A program made the translations under genes and the position numbers. The notes beneath the pieces were generated by a model. It made no database searches. It was not told where the DNA came from and saw only the letters and a program-made list of their open reading frames with translations. From Pseudaeromonas aegiceratis (GTDB taxonomy: Bacteria > Pseudomonadota > Gammaproteobacteria > Enterobacterales > Aeromonadaceae), in the NCBI RefSeq assembly GCF_046254905.1, contig NZ_CP158016.1, positions 930,001 to 994,000 of the forward strand: 64,000 nucleotides of DNA, given 5' to 3'. This document shows positions 7,817-17,165 of the stretch, one piece after another. The stretch's first letter is position 1; each line of letters opens with the position of its first letter.

Positions 7817-9088
7817 ATGAAATACCTCTTTGGTTTGTTGGCCCTGTGCCTGGGCAGCTGGCTGCTGACCCTGCCGGCGGACGCCCTGCAGCAGGGCTTC
7901 TTCTTCTGGCGCGGCCAGCTGGTGCAGCTCTCCGGCACCCTGCTTATTGTGCTGATGGCGGCCCTGTTGCTGATGGCCACCCGACCGCGCTGGCTGGAGC
8001 AGCGCCTGGGCGGCCTGGATCACCTCTATCTGCTGCACAAGTGGTGCGGCATCGGTGCCGCGGGTCTGGTGCTGCTGCACTGGCTGCTGGTTAAATCCCC
8101 CCATTGGCTGATCCAGTGGGGCTGGCTCACCCCGGGGGCCCGCCATGCCCATCAGGGGGCCAGTTGGCGGGGCCTCGGCATGGAGCTGGGGGAGCTGGCC
8201 TTCTACGGCATGCTGCTGCTGGTCATCATCAGCCTGGTGAAGGCCTTGCCCTATGGCCGCTTTCGCCTGATCCACAAGCTGGGGGCCGTGCTGGGGCTGA
8301 TGGCCGGGCTGCACAGCCTGATCCTGCTTGCAGACGGTTTGCATGCGACCCCTTTCGGTTGGCTGAGCCGACTGGCCTGCCTGCTGGTGCTGGCCGCCTC
8401 CCTGTGGAGCCTGCTGGGCCGCATCGGTCGGGCCCGCCGCGTCACCGGCCAGCTGGCGGCGCTTAGCCATCCGGCACCGGCCCTGGTGGAGCTGGCCATC
8501 CGGCTGCCCCGCAGCTTTGCCCGGGACTACCGGCCGGGGCAGTTCGCCCTGCTGACCCTGGATCCCAGGGAGGGCGCCCATCCCTTCACCATACTGTGCC
8601 AGGACCCGGACACGGGCCTGACCCACTTCGCCATCAAGGGGCTGGGGGATCACACCCGGCAGCTGGTGCAGGGTTGCCGCGTGGGGCAGCGCGTCTGGGC
8701 CGAGGGGCCTTACGGCCGCTTCATCCTGCCGGACGAAGGGGCGAGGCCCCAGCTGTGGATCGCCGGCGGCATCGGCATCACCCCCTTCTTCGCCTGGCTG
8801 GAGGCCTTGGCGCGCCAGGGGCAGACCCGGCGCCACACCCGGCTCATCTATTGTGTCGAGCGGTCGGAGGAGGTGCTGCACGGCGAGCGGCTGCGTCAGC
8901 TGGCGCGCAAGAGCGGGGTGGCGCTGGAGATCCACACCCGCCAGCAACAGGGGCTGCTGGATCCCCGGCCACTGTTTACCGACGCCGAAACCCAGTGCTG
9001 GTTCTGCGGTCCCCAGGGCATGGGCGAATGCCTGGCCAGCGCCCTGCCCAGCGGCCGGCTGCACCATGAGCGGTTTGCGTTTCGTTGA
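7817..9088 (+). CDS. Ferric-reductase-like transmembrane flavocytochrome (FAD/NAD(P)H-dependent)
   Basis: The protein has 423 residues. The N-terminal 210 residues hold about six transmembrane helices with spaced His pairs suited to two b-haems (LYLLHKWCGI/VLLHWLLV and RLIHKLGAV/GLHSLIL). The C-terminal half is a ferredoxin-reductase module with FAD-binding YRPGQFALL and HPFTI, NAD(P)-binding AGGIGITPFF and the terminal FCGPQGMGECL. It would pass electrons from cytosolic NAD(P)H across the membrane. The acceptor (ferric iron, copper or another) is unknown. Family members are often near metal or redox-stress genes; no such partner is visible here. Confidence 0.88.
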   Translation: MKYLFGLLALCLGSWLLTLPADALQQGFFFWRGQLVQLSGTLLIVLMAALLLMATRPRWLEQRLGGLDHLYLLHKWCGIGAAGLVLLHWLLVKSPHWLIQWGWLTPGARHAHQGASWRGLGMELGELAFYGMLLLVIISLVKALPYGRFRLIHKLGAVLGLMAGLHSLILLADGLHATPFGWLSRLACLLVLAASLWSLLGRIGRARRVTGQLAALSHPAPALVELAIRLPRSFARDYRPGQFALLTLDPREGAHPFTILCQDPDTGLTHFAIKGLGDHTRQLVQGCRVGQRVWAEGPYGRFILPDEGARPQLWIAGGIGITPFFAWLEALARQGQTRRHTRLIYCVERSEEVLHGERLRQLARKSGVALEIHTRQQQGLLDPRPLFTDAETQCWFCGPQGMGECLASALPSGRLHHERFAFR

Positions 9089-9114
9089 TGGGCTAAGTGG
9101 GTTCAGCCAGTATG

Positions 9115-9981
9115 CTAGGCCTGGCGGCGCCAGGTGCTGGGGCTGACGCCTGTGCTGGCGCGAAAGCGGTTGGAGAAGTGGCTGGGGCTGGCGAAGCCGC
9201 AGGCCAGGGCGATCTCGGTCAAGGGCAGCGGGCTGTGGCGCAGCAGCTCCCGGGCCTTCTCCAGCCGGCGCAGCATGACGAACTGGTGGGGCGCGAGCCC
9301 CGTGCTCTGCTTGAACATGCGGGCGAAGTGGTATTCGCTGAGCTGTGCCTGGGCCGCCAGCTCCGCCAGGGTGAGGGGGCCGTCCAGGTTGGCCTCGATA
9401 TAGGCCTGCACCCGCCGCTGCACCACCGGGGCCAAGCCGCCGCGCACCGTTGGCAGCTGCCAGCGCACCTGGCTGTAGTGCTGGATCAGGTGGGTGAGCA
9501 GCAAGGTGGCGCTGGTGGAGAGCAGCAGCTGGTTGGCGTCCTGCTGCCAGTCGCAGGCCAGCAGGCAGTGGCGGTAGAGGGCCGTGATGCGCGGATCCTC
9601 GCCGAAGGTCTGCTCGTCCAGGTTCAGCTCGGCGGGGGCCTTGTCCCAGATCTGCAGGGCGATGGCCTTGAGGTGCTCATCGGTGCAGTAGAGGTGCACG
9701 AAGGAGAGATCCGAGCGCACATCCCAGGTGGACTCGCACTGCTGGGGCATCAGGCAGAAGCGATCCGGCGCGCCGCCATTGCGCCAGCCATAGGGGGTCT
9801 TGTGGTAGGTCTCGTAGCCGTCGGCCACGTAAAGGCTCAGGGTATGGTGATCGCAGCACTGGGTGATGGTGTCGTGCTTGTTGGTCCAGGCGGCCAGCTC
9901 GATACCCGACCCCAGGCGGACGCGCTCCCGCAGTTGGGCCTTGTGCTGGCTCAGATTCTCGAAGGCTTGGTAACGGCGCAT
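9115..9981 (-). CDS. AraC-family transcriptional regulator
   Basis: The protein has 288 residues starting MRRYQAFENLSQHK, with AGGGAG upstream. The N-terminal cupin-like sensing domain (about 20-160) includes DRFCLMPQQCESTWDVR. Two C-terminal HTH motifs are present: LTLAELAAQAQLSEYHFARM and LTEIALACGFASPSHFSNRF followed by ASTGVSPSTWRR. It is divergent from an EamA transporter gene with 181 bp between them, so it probably regulates that exporter. Confidence 0.9.
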   Translation of the reverse strand: MRRYQAFENLSQHKAQLRERVRLGSGIELAAWTNKHDTITQCCDHHTLSLYVADGYETYHKTPYGWRNGGAPDRFCLMPQQCESTWDVRSDLSFVHLYCTDEHLKAIALQIWDKAPAELNLDEQTFGEDPRITALYRHCLLACDWQQDANQLLLSTSATLLLTHLIQHYSQVRWQLPTVRGGLAPVVQRRVQAYIEANLDGPLTLAELAAQAQLSEYHFARMFKQSTGLAPHQFVMLRRLEKARELLRHSPLPLTEIALACGFASPSHFSNRFRASTGVSPSTWRRQA

Positions 9982-10162
9982 ATCCTGGCTCCCTGCTAAG
10001 GTACCCAGTCTAAGAAATGGCGCCGGCGGATGCCAGCGCGCCCCGCCCGGGCGGCAAAAAAAGCGCAAGGGCATGCAAGTGCCGCCCGTCGCCGCAAGGA
10101 TGGGCAAGCCGGTGGAGCCGAGATCGGGCAGACTGCTCGCCTGTCTGGTGAGGAGTCGTACC

Positions 10163-11059
10163 ATGAACCCGTTTCTCTATCTGCTGGTGGTGCTGATCTG
10201 GGGCACCACCTGGATCGCCATCGTGTTGCAACAGGGCGCCGTGCCGGTGGCCGTGTCCATCTTCTGGCGCTTCGCCCTGGCCTCGGCCCTGTTGTGGCTC
10301 ATCCTGTGGGCCAGCCGGCGGTTAAGGTCGCTGAGCCTGCGGGATCACGGTTTCTGCCTGCTGCAGGGCTGCTGCGTGTTCGGCTTCAACTTCTACTGCT
10401 TCTACACCGCCTCCCACAGCATCAACAGCGGCCTGGAGTCGGTGATCTTCTCCATGGCGGTGCTGTTTAACGCCATCAACGCCCGGTTGTTCTTCGGCCA
10501 GCGGATCCCGGGCCGCTTCTGGCCCGCCGCCGGGCTGGGGCTGTTGGGCATGATCTGCCTGTTCTGGCCTGAGCTTAGGCAGTGGCACCCGGCCCTGTTG
10601 CCCGGCGTCGGTCTGAGCTTGTTAGGCACCTACGGGTTTTCCCTGGGCAACATGCTGAGCGCCCGCCATCAGCGCCAGGGCCTCGACATCCTCTCCACCA
10701 ACGCCCGGGCCATGCTCTACGGCACCGGGGTGATGGGCGCCCTGGCCTGGGCCCAGGGGGCGGACTTTACCCCCGAGCTGAGCCTTACCTACCTGGGGGC
10801 CCTGGGCTATCTGGCGGTGTTCGGCTCCGTCATCGCCTTTGGCGCCTACTTCGCCCTGGTGGGCCGCATCGGCGCCAGCCAAGCCGCCTACAGCACACTG
10901 CTGTTCCCCCTGGTAGCCCTGGGCTGCTCCACCCTGTTTGAGGGCTACGTCTGGCACGCCAACGCCGTGTTGGGGCTGGCCCTGATACTGCTGGGCAATG
11001 GCGTCATGTTTATACCCGCCAGCGCCTTTGGGCGTGGCCGCCGCGCGGTGGCCGCCTAA
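10163..11059 (+). CDS. EamA/DMT-superfamily inner-membrane transporter
   Basis: The protein has 298 residues with ten predicted transmembrane helices in two EamA repeats. The first repeat starts FLYLLVVLIWGTTWIAIVLQ and the second has LLGTYGFSLGNMLSARHQ. Members of this family export metabolites or amino acids. The ATG at 10163 is preceded by AGGAG, 8 nt away. It is divergent from the AraC regulator. The substrate is not predictable. Confidence 0.9.
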   Translation: MNPFLYLLVVLIWGTTWIAIVLQQGAVPVAVSIFWRFALASALLWLILWASRRLRSLSLRDHGFCLLQGCCVFGFNFYCFYTASHSINSGLESVIFSMAVLFNAINARLFFGQRIPGRFWPAAGLGLLGMICLFWPELRQWHPALLPGVGLSLLGTYGFSLGNMLSARHQRQGLDILSTNARAMLYGTGVMGALAWAQGADFTPELSLTYLGALGYLAVFGSVIAFGAYFALVGRIGASQAAYSTLLFPLVALGCSTLFEGYVWHANAVLGLALILLGNGVMFIPASAFGRGRRAVAA

Positions 11060-11079
11060 GCGGGGTTGCGGTCCCTTCC

Positions 11080-11560
11080 TGCGAGGAGCGGGGCTAGCCA
11101 GCTTGGCGTTGCTTGCCGGGGCCGCCCAGCCCTGGGGCGGTGCCGACTTCGCCGTTGCGTCTCTCGGCCCGGCGTTGCGCCCTGGTCTGGCGCGAAGGCA
11201 CCAAGAGACTGATGCCTCCCTCTTCCCACCCGTCATTCCTGCTCAATTGTCATTCCTGACTCACGACCCCATCTCGATGTCCGCGGCGCCACCCTGGCGC
11301 CGCATCCTATTTGGGCTTTGCCTGCCTTAGCGCCAAACCGGGGGCAACGCCATCCCGGTTACCCCGATATGGCGATGCCGGGCCCGGCTGCCTGCAGCGC
11401 GACTCGTTCGGTCTGAGCGCAAGGCCTGCAGACGGCTCCCGCCAGCCAGATCGCGACCCACTACAGACGCCTAGGTTGTACTGAGCAATCGCCAAGCCCT
11501 CGGTGTGACTGCCTCCGGCAACTTGACTGATTGCCAAATGTGACCTGTTGCGTGTCATAA
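11080..11560 (-). repeat. Diverged long dispersed repeat (inverted relative to the 30.1-31.0 kb copy)
   Basis: This non-coding stretch matches the 30.1-31.0 kb region in reverse complement, in collinear blocks: 11529-11546 with 30129-30146 (18/18), 11430-11452 with 30602-30624, and 11330-11341 with 30737-30748. A degraded REP-like hairpin lies at 11470-11499. No convincing gene lies in 11060-11861; the short ORFs here lack ribosome-binding sites and protein-like composition. Confidence 0.7.
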
Positions 11561-11861
11561 TATGTAAAGAAATGTTATGGTGTAAATCTGATAAAGGCGT
11601 GGCACAGGTCGCAGGCTGAGCTGGAACCCTGGGGCGGTTGTCTGGGCCGAGCCCGATGGCTGGCTAAGCACAGTGTTCAAGACGCCACCACAGGATTGGC
11701 GGCTAACAGGACACCTATTCATATTCATATACATCATAGACCGAACAAATTTTCAGCGTCAGAACAATAGGTCGCGATGAGTCGATCTCTGGCGTCGTGG
11801 AGCTAGGTGGCCAGCGTGTATGGATAGGCAACTAAATGCTGCTTAATAAATTGTTCAATGA

Positions 11862-12992
11862 ATGGAGAAACTTTTGAACAAAAGATATGAAACTCTTGAT
11901 TCTTTAAGAGGCCTAGCATCGATAAGTGTATTGTTCAATCATATGTGGATGGTTACACCTATATTGCCTTTTATTTTTTCAGTTTCACCAATCAGAATAT
12001 TAATATATGGCCATGCTGCGGTCATTCTCTTTTTTATATTAAGTGCCTTCGTGTTGTCTCATCAGCTAGATAACAACAAAATGTCATATCCAAAATACAT
12101 AACAAAAAGAATATGCAGAATATATATCCCATACTTTTTTGCAATATCTATAAGCATTTTTCTGTATAATCAATTTAATCTTCCTATCTATAATGATTTT
12201 TCTGAATGGTTCTATAAGTTTTGGCCAACGACCATATCCGATGGCGTAATTTTTGAGCATTTTGTGCTGGTGGCAAATATTCATACAGATACGTTTAATA
12301 CTGTCATATGGTCGCTAGTTCACGAGATGCGCATATCTATAATTTTCCCATTTATATTTTTCATGTCAAAACGATGTAATCTCATCAGTATTTTTACAAT
12401 ATGTGTATTCTTGTCTGGAATAGCATCTCTTAATGATTTGTACAGATTTGAAGTAAGTAACGGCCATCAGACCAGTTTCTTTGATACTTTACATTATTGC
12501 AGCATATTTCTCATTGGTTCAACCCTCTATGTTCGGAAAGACAAAATAATATCAACTATTGTTGCGATGTCATCTTTTATAAAAGTGTTGTTGTTATCTG
12601 TCGGCGTATTTTTATATGGATATGCAAAAGTGTCAGAAATGCTTATCAAAGGAAATTTTTCACATAAAGTAACTGAATATGTTTTAACAATTGGCTCCTG
12701 TTTGATAATTGTTGTTTGTCTTGGTAGTCTTAGGTTGAAAACAATAATGGAGAATAAGATTTTTATATTTCTCGGGAAAATTTCATATAGCGTATATTTG
12801 TTGCACTTTATTATAATGATTTCATTGCTGCATATTTATGGCAATGTCTTGAATGTGTATATCATATACATTGTGTCATTCTTGTTGTCGCTGATTTCAG
12901 CATACTTGTTTAATGTTGCAATTGAACAACCATCAGCTAAGTTTGGAAATTGGTTGACGAGCTTAAATTTTTTCAATTTAGTAAGGGGTTGA
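11862..12992 (+). CDS. Acyltransferase family 3 membrane protein (OafA-like), foreign base composition
   Basis: The protein has 376 residues and about ten hydrophobic helices. It starts with the family's N-terminal signature YETLDSLRGLASISVLFNHM, containing the conserved RG and catalytic His. These enzymes O-acetylate or otherwise acylate surface polysaccharides and lipids. The gene is very AT-rich with A/T-ending codons, unlike the GC-rich neighbours, and has no clear Shine-Dalgarno sequence. That points to horizontal transfer. A transposase remnant lies immediately downstream and a dispersed repeat upstream. Confidence 0.85.
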   Translation: MEKLLNKRYETLDSLRGLASISVLFNHMWMVTPILPFIFSVSPIRILIYGHAAVILFFILSAFVLSHQLDNNKMSYPKYITKRICRIYIPYFFAISISIFLYNQFNLPIYNDFSEWFYKFWPTTISDGVIFEHFVLVANIHTDTFNTVIWSLVHEMRISIIFPFIFFMSKRCNLISIFTICVFLSGIASLNDLYRFEVSNGHQTSFFDTLHYCSIFLIGSTLYVRKDKIISTIVAMSSFIKVLLLSVGVFLYGYAKVSEMLIKGNFSHKVTEYVLTIGSCLIIVVCLGSLRLKTIMENKIFIFLGKISYSVYLLHFIIMISLLHIYGNVLNVYIIYIVSFLLSLISAYLFNVAIEQPSAKFGNWLTSLNFFNLVRG

Positions 12993-13015
12993 AGTCAGGG
13001 TAAGAACATGAATGC

Positions 13016-13438
13016 TCATTTTTTGTTCGCCGCCCTAATTCCCGCCAAAATCACCTGCTCAAGATAGTCGCTATTCATGGCGGCTATCTTCTGTTTGCGG
13101 CGGATGCTGGCTCGCTTTTCTTCTTCCGCTCGGAGCATGTTCAGTGCCATATGCCGCGCTGTGGCCAGTATCTCGGCTGCATCTCCCCGGTAGATCGGGC
13201 AGGCATCCTCTTTCATGGTGACATCCAGTACCCAATGCAGCTGGTTTTCGATGCCCCAATGACTGCGCACCGTGTTGGCGAATCGCTCTTCGGTTAGGTC
13301 AGCCGAGCTGATGTAGTAGCGCAGGACCCAAGCGTGTTTATCTCTGTCCTGCGCTGGGGTAAGGCCAATGCGGTCATCCTCCCACAATGACCAGGCGACA
13401 GCGGGTCGCTGAGACACCCAACCCTCAGTGTCTGCCAC
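13016..13438 (-). pseudogene. C-terminal remnant of an ISAs1-family (H-repeat type) transposase
   Basis: These 140 codons match the C-terminal third of ISAs1-family DDE transposases: LRYYISSADLTEERFANTVR, SHWGIENQLHWVLDV and ILATARHMALNMLRAEE. Full-length enzymes have about 370 residues. The N-terminal catalytic part is absent and an in-frame TGA lies just upstream of the GTG. No terminal inverted repeats were identified. It sits directly after the AT-rich acyltransferase gene and probably marks how that gene arrived. Confidence 0.88.
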
Positions 13439-13566
13439 GATTCAGCGGGGCAGGAAAAGGACTTTGCGCACAGTCTGTAAAAATACGATAGGGCTTAGCT
13501 TAATGCTCGCTGGCAAATTGCCATATAAGTAACTGTGAGTGTTAGGGAGCGGATAGGGAGATAGCG

Positions 13567-15726
13567 ATGCAACTTAGTTCTATCAAAACAAAAATCGTCT
13601 TGGCCTCGGGGATCAGCTTGCTGGTCACCTCGGCCATCCTGGTGGGTGTGGGGGTGTCTTCCTCTTCATCGACCAATCGGCTGATCAGTCAGCAGGTCTC
13701 TACCTTGGTCGAACGCGTCAGCATGGAGAAAATTCAGAGCATCGGTTCCGAGTATGCGGCCATCATCAGTCGGCGGCTGGAGAAGGGCTTGGAGGCGGCG
13801 AGCACCCTGGCCCGTACTGCGGCGGCGGCCAAGACTCATGACGCAGGTCAGGGTGGCCAGACCCTCAATCGCACCGTGTTCAATCAGATGCTCCGTGGGG
13901 TGTTGCAAGGTAATCCGGATCTCAATGGGGCCTACAGCGCCTGGGCGGCCAATGCGTTCGATGGTCAGGATAGTGAGCATAGGGACGGCCAACAGGGCAA
14001 TGATGGCCAGACCGGCCAGTTTGTTCCCTACTGGATCCGCGATGCCGCCAAGGGGATCCAGGTCCAGTCCCTGGTGGAGTTTGACTCAACGGAGACGCAC
14101 CCCAACGGCATCGTCAAAGGGGCCTGGTACCAGGATCCCAAGCGCACGGGCCATGAGGCGGTGACGGCGCCGCTGCCCTATGTGGTGCAGGGCAAGCAGG
14201 TCTGGCTGGCAACCTTGTCGGCCCCCGTTATCGTCAACGGCCAGTTCATGGGGGTGGTGGGGACCGATTATGATCTCAGCTTCGTACAAGGGTTAAGCAA
14301 ACAGATTGCCGACGAGATCTACCAAGGCAAGGCGGAGGTATCCATCGTCACCCAGGATGGTTTGTTGATCGCCGACAGTCGTCATCCCGAGGGCATAGGC
14401 CGGGCCATTGAGCAGGATGCCGACAAGCTCAGTGAGCTGATCCACCGCGGCGAATCCTCCGTATTCCAGGATCAGCAGCAGGGGCAGTTCAACGTGCTGG
14501 CCCCCATCAGCCTAGGGGGCAGTCAGGTCAACTGGGGGATCCTGATCCGTCTCGATAAAGACCTGGTGCTGGCCGCGGTACAGACCCTGACCGAGAATAT
14601 TGCTGAGCAGAATGCCAGGGGCGTGTTCTGGCAGGTCGTGATCGGCTTGCTGGTGACCCTGTTGGCCATTGGGGTGCTGTTTGTGGTGGCCCGGGGGCTG
14701 GCGCGGCCCATACTGCAGGCGGTCACCGTGGCCAAGACCATTGCCCAGGGTAAATTCGGCAGTCGGCTTAGCTATCACAGTGCCGACGAAATCGGCCAGC
14801 TTTCCACCGCGTTGGATAATATGGCCGACACCCTGCAGGGGCATATTCAGGTGGCAGAGAAGATAGCCGCCGGGGATCTGGATCAGCAGATCCACTTGGC
14901 CTCGGAAGAGGATCAGCTGGGCCATGCCCTGGAGCATATGGTGGATAACCTCAACCGACTGGTGGGGGATGTGCTGCTGCGGGCCGGCATCATAGGCCAG
15001 AATGCGGATCGGGTCTCGGCCATGAGCCACGACCTGGCCAGCGGGGCCACCGAGTCGGCCTCCTCCGTCACCGAGATCAGTGCCACCATCACCCAGATTG
15101 CGGCCCAGATACGGCAAAGCGCGGAGCATGCGGAGCTGGCCAGCACCTTGTCCGGTCAATCGGCGGGATCGGCCGAGAGCGGCAATAGCCTGATGGAGGA
15201 ACTGCAGGGCGCCATGTCGCAGATCGAGGCGTCCGGTCAGGACATCAACAACATCATCCGGACCATAGAGTCGATTGCGGAGCAGACCAATCTGCTGGCC
15301 CTCAATGCGGCCATCGAGGCGGCGCGAGCCGGTGAGCAGGGACGGGGTTTTGCCGTGGTGGCTGACGAGGTGCGCAAGCTGGCTGGCTTGAGTGCGGAGG
15401 CGGTCCAGAAGACAGCCGCCCTGATCGATGTCTCGGCCCAGCGCACACAGGCGGGTATCCAGCTATCCAAGAAGACGGCCGAGGCGCTGGGGGTGATAGT
15501 GCAGAACACCGGCGAGGTGGCCACCCTGGTCAACGAGATCGCCCTGGCGGCCGGGGAGCAGTCTTCGGGCGCGGATCAGGTCAGCACGGGGGTCCACCAG
15601 ATCGACGAAGTCACTCACCAAAACAGCCAAACCTCCGAAGAGTGTGCCCAGGCTGCCCAGGAGCTGGCGGAGCAATCCGAACAGCTGACCAGGCTGCTGG
15701 ATCAGTTCAAGCTGCGGGCCAGCTGA
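13567..15726 (+). CDS. Methyl-accepting chemotaxis protein with dCache-type sensor
   Basis: The protein has 719 residues. There is a membrane helix at about 10-30, a large periplasmic double-Cache-like region (about 35-350) with WYQDPKRTGHEAVTAPLPY and APVIVNGQFMGVVGTDYDL, a second membrane helix at about 355-378 and a HAMP domain with ADEIGQLSTALDNM. The methyl-accepting signalling domain carries the hairpin motif TNLLALNAAIEAARAGEQGR. It would sense small ligands, often amino or organic acids, and signal through CheW/CheA. There is no C-terminal CheR-tether pentapeptide (it ends KLRAS). AGGGAG precedes the ATG. It is GC-rich like the core genome. Confidence 0.94.
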   Translation: MQLSSIKTKIVLASGISLLVTSAILVGVGVSSSSSTNRLISQQVSTLVERVSMEKIQSIGSEYAAIISRRLEKGLEAASTLARTAAAAKTHDAGQGGQTLNRTVFNQMLRGVLQGNPDLNGAYSAWAANAFDGQDSEHRDGQQGNDGQTGQFVPYWIRDAAKGIQVQSLVEFDSTETHPNGIVKGAWYQDPKRTGHEAVTAPLPYVVQGKQVWLATLSAPVIVNGQFMGVVGTDYDLSFVQGLSKQIADEIYQGKAEVSIVTQDGLLIADSRHPEGIGRAIEQDADKLSELIHRGESSVFQDQQQGQFNVLAPISLGGSQVNWGILIRLDKDLVLAAVQTLTENIAEQNARGVFWQVVIGLLVTLLAIGVLFVVARGLARPILQAVTVAKTIAQGKFGSRLSYHSADEIGQLSTALDNMADTLQGHIQVAEKIAAGDLDQQIHLASEEDQLGHALEHMVDNLNRLVGDVLLRAGIIGQNADRVSAMSHDLASGATESASSVTEISATITQIAAQIRQSAEHAELASTLSGQSAGSAESGNSLMEELQGAMSQIEASGQDINNIIRTIESIAEQTNLLALNAAIEAARAGEQGRGFAVVADEVRKLAGLSAEAVQKTAALIDVSAQRTQAGIQLSKKTAEALGVIVQNTGEVATLVNEIALAAGEQSSGADQVSTGVHQIDEVTHQNSQTSEECAQAAQELAEQSEQLTRLLDQFKLRAS

Positions 15727-15806
15727 GTCGGCGCAAAGCAAAAAGGAGCCTAAGGGGTAATGCTGGTCAGTTAAGAAACAGAGATACTCATGAATGGCCG
15801 CCAGAG

Positions 15807-15957
15807 GCAAGCCATCCCCCTCCTAACCTCCCCCTTAGTAAGGGGGAGGAACGATTTTTCCCTCCCCTTGTTCAAGGGGAGGGTTAGGGTGGGGTTGGCT
15901 TTTGCCTCAAAAAACCGTGTCGTTGATACAGTTAAGGCGCCAACGGCGCCTTAACTG
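15807..15957 (+). repeat. Composite palindromic repeat (copy 1): nested CCTCCCC inverted repeats plus a GGCGCC hairpin
   Basis: This holds a perfect palindrome-type hairpin at 15827-15849 (arms CCTCCCCCTT and AAGGGGGAGG), a second one at 15861-15882, and outer arms at about 15811-15828 and 15882-15899 that pair around both. A 13-bp-stem hairpin, CAGTTAAGGCGCC with loop AAC, follows at 15929-15957. The same two-part layout occurs inverted at 37861-37955. It fills most of the gap between the chemoreceptor gene and the DUF3861 gene; the hairpins may end transcription. Confidence 0.8.
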
Positions 15958-16058
15958 ATGAGCATTAAGCCTAAGGGGCCCCTTTTTTCACTTCTCACCG
16001 CGCCGCGACGGATAAGGCCGCTGGCATGCCTAAGACCTGGCCGCCGGTCCACAGCCGC

Positions 16059-16343
16059 TCATTGCCGCGGGGCCTTGCCCTTGAGCACCATGATGAAGTC
16101 CCGCAATGCCGGTTGCAGGGCATCAAAGGGCGGCATCTTGCGATGGGTCATGGCCACTTCCCCCAGCAGCTTGAGGCCCACCAGCATGGCGGCGGTCTCG
16201 TCCTGGGTCAGGCCGTCCCGGCAGCCGACACGATCCAGCAGACTGATGATCTCGTCGTGACTCTTGCCCTCGAAGCTCAGCGTCTGTCCGACGTTCTCCC
16301 CGTCCAGGGCCTCCAGTGTGACCCGATAGTGATGTTGGTTCAT
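16059..16343 (-). CDS. DUF3861 family protein
   Basis: This small 94-residue soluble protein begins MNQHHYRVTLEALDGENVGQ and ends with a helix carrying RDFIMVLKG. It matches the general pattern of the DUF3861 family (RYRVTLTAL, then EETAAMLVGLKLLGEV), whose function is unknown. It starts 12 bp after the PadR regulator gene and is almost certainly co-transcribed with it. Confidence 0.75.
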   Translation of the reverse strand: MNQHHYRVTLEALDGENVGQTLSFEGKSHDEIISLLDRVGCRDGLTQDETAAMLVGLKLLGEVAMTHRKMPPFDALQPALRDFIMVLKGKAPRQ

Positions 16344-16355
16344 CTTGTCTCCTGA

Positions 16356-17066
16356 TTAACAGCGTTCCAGATCCTGCGCCGCCTTATCCAGGACGGCGGC
16401 CATGGCCAGCAGGGTCTCGTCGGACAGATCGTCCTGGGCCAGGCGCAGGTGCAGGGCGGTCTTGAAGTTGTCCAGGGCCCGCTCCAGCGCCGGATGACGC
16501 CGCCCCTGGGCGATGCGGGCGGTGGCGGAGAGGCGGGCCAGGATGCGGGCCAGCTCCTCGGCCTGCTTGTCCAGCAGGGTCTGACCCTCTTCTGTGATGG
16601 CAAAGCGCTTCTTGCCGCCTTCCTCACTGGCCAGGGCGATGAGATCCATCTCCTCCAACAGGTTCAGGGTGGGGTAGATGACCCCAGGGCTGGGGGTGTA
16701 GTCGCCGCCGGCCAGGTGCTGCAGCCCCTTGATCAGCTCGTAGCCGTGCTGTGGGCCGCTGGCCAGCAGGTGCAGCACCACCAGGCGCATCTCGCCATGC
16801 TCGAACAAGCGATGGCGGCGGCCGTGGCCCTTGATGTCGCCGTGGCGCCCGCCGTGATGCCTGGGGCCACCCTGCCGGCCGCCCCGCGGGCCGTGCCCCC
16901 GCATTCTATCGGCGTCATCCGCCGCCATCTCGGCCTCCGGGCGCCCCTGGCCACCGGGCCCCCGCTGCCGGCCTCTGCCGTGACCGCGATGGCCCTGGCC
17001 GAGATGGTGGGGATTAAGTTCATCAAACTGGCGCATCATCAGCGCCATCAGCATGCCATTTCTCAT
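16356..17066 (-). CDS. PadR-family transcriptional regulator with His/Gly/Arg-rich N-terminus
   Basis: The protein has 236 residues. The first about 85 residues are an unusual low-complexity segment rich in His, Gly and Arg (GHGPRGGRQGGPRHHGGRHG). The PadR winged helix follows from about residue 90: LVVLHLLASGPQHGYELIKG, then PSPGVIYPTLNLLEEMDLI. A C-terminal dimerisation helix follows. A His-rich tail of this sort may bind metal, but that is inference. An AGAGG box precedes the ATG. A long inverted repeat in its promoter (17166-17194) is a likely autoregulatory operator. A DUF3861 gene is downstream. Confidence 0.88.
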   Translation of the reverse strand: MRNGMLMALMMRQFDELNPHHLGQGHRGHGRGRQRGPGGQGRPEAEMAADDADRMRGHGPRGGRQGGPRHHGGRHGDIKGHGRRHRLFEHGEMRLVVLHLLASGPQHGYELIKGLQHLAGGDYTPSPGVIYPTLNLLEEMDLIALASEEGGKKRFAITEEGQTLLDKQAEELARILARLSATARIAQGRRHPALERALDNFKTALHLRLAQDDLSDETLLAMAAVLDKAAQDLERC

Positions 17067-17165
17067 GGGATTACCTCTTGTCGTTGTTGTTCTGGGCCAC
17101 TTGGCGTGGGGTGCCGTCGTGCCCGCGTCGGGTCTCGGAGACAGGGCTCTGCCTGTCTGACGATC

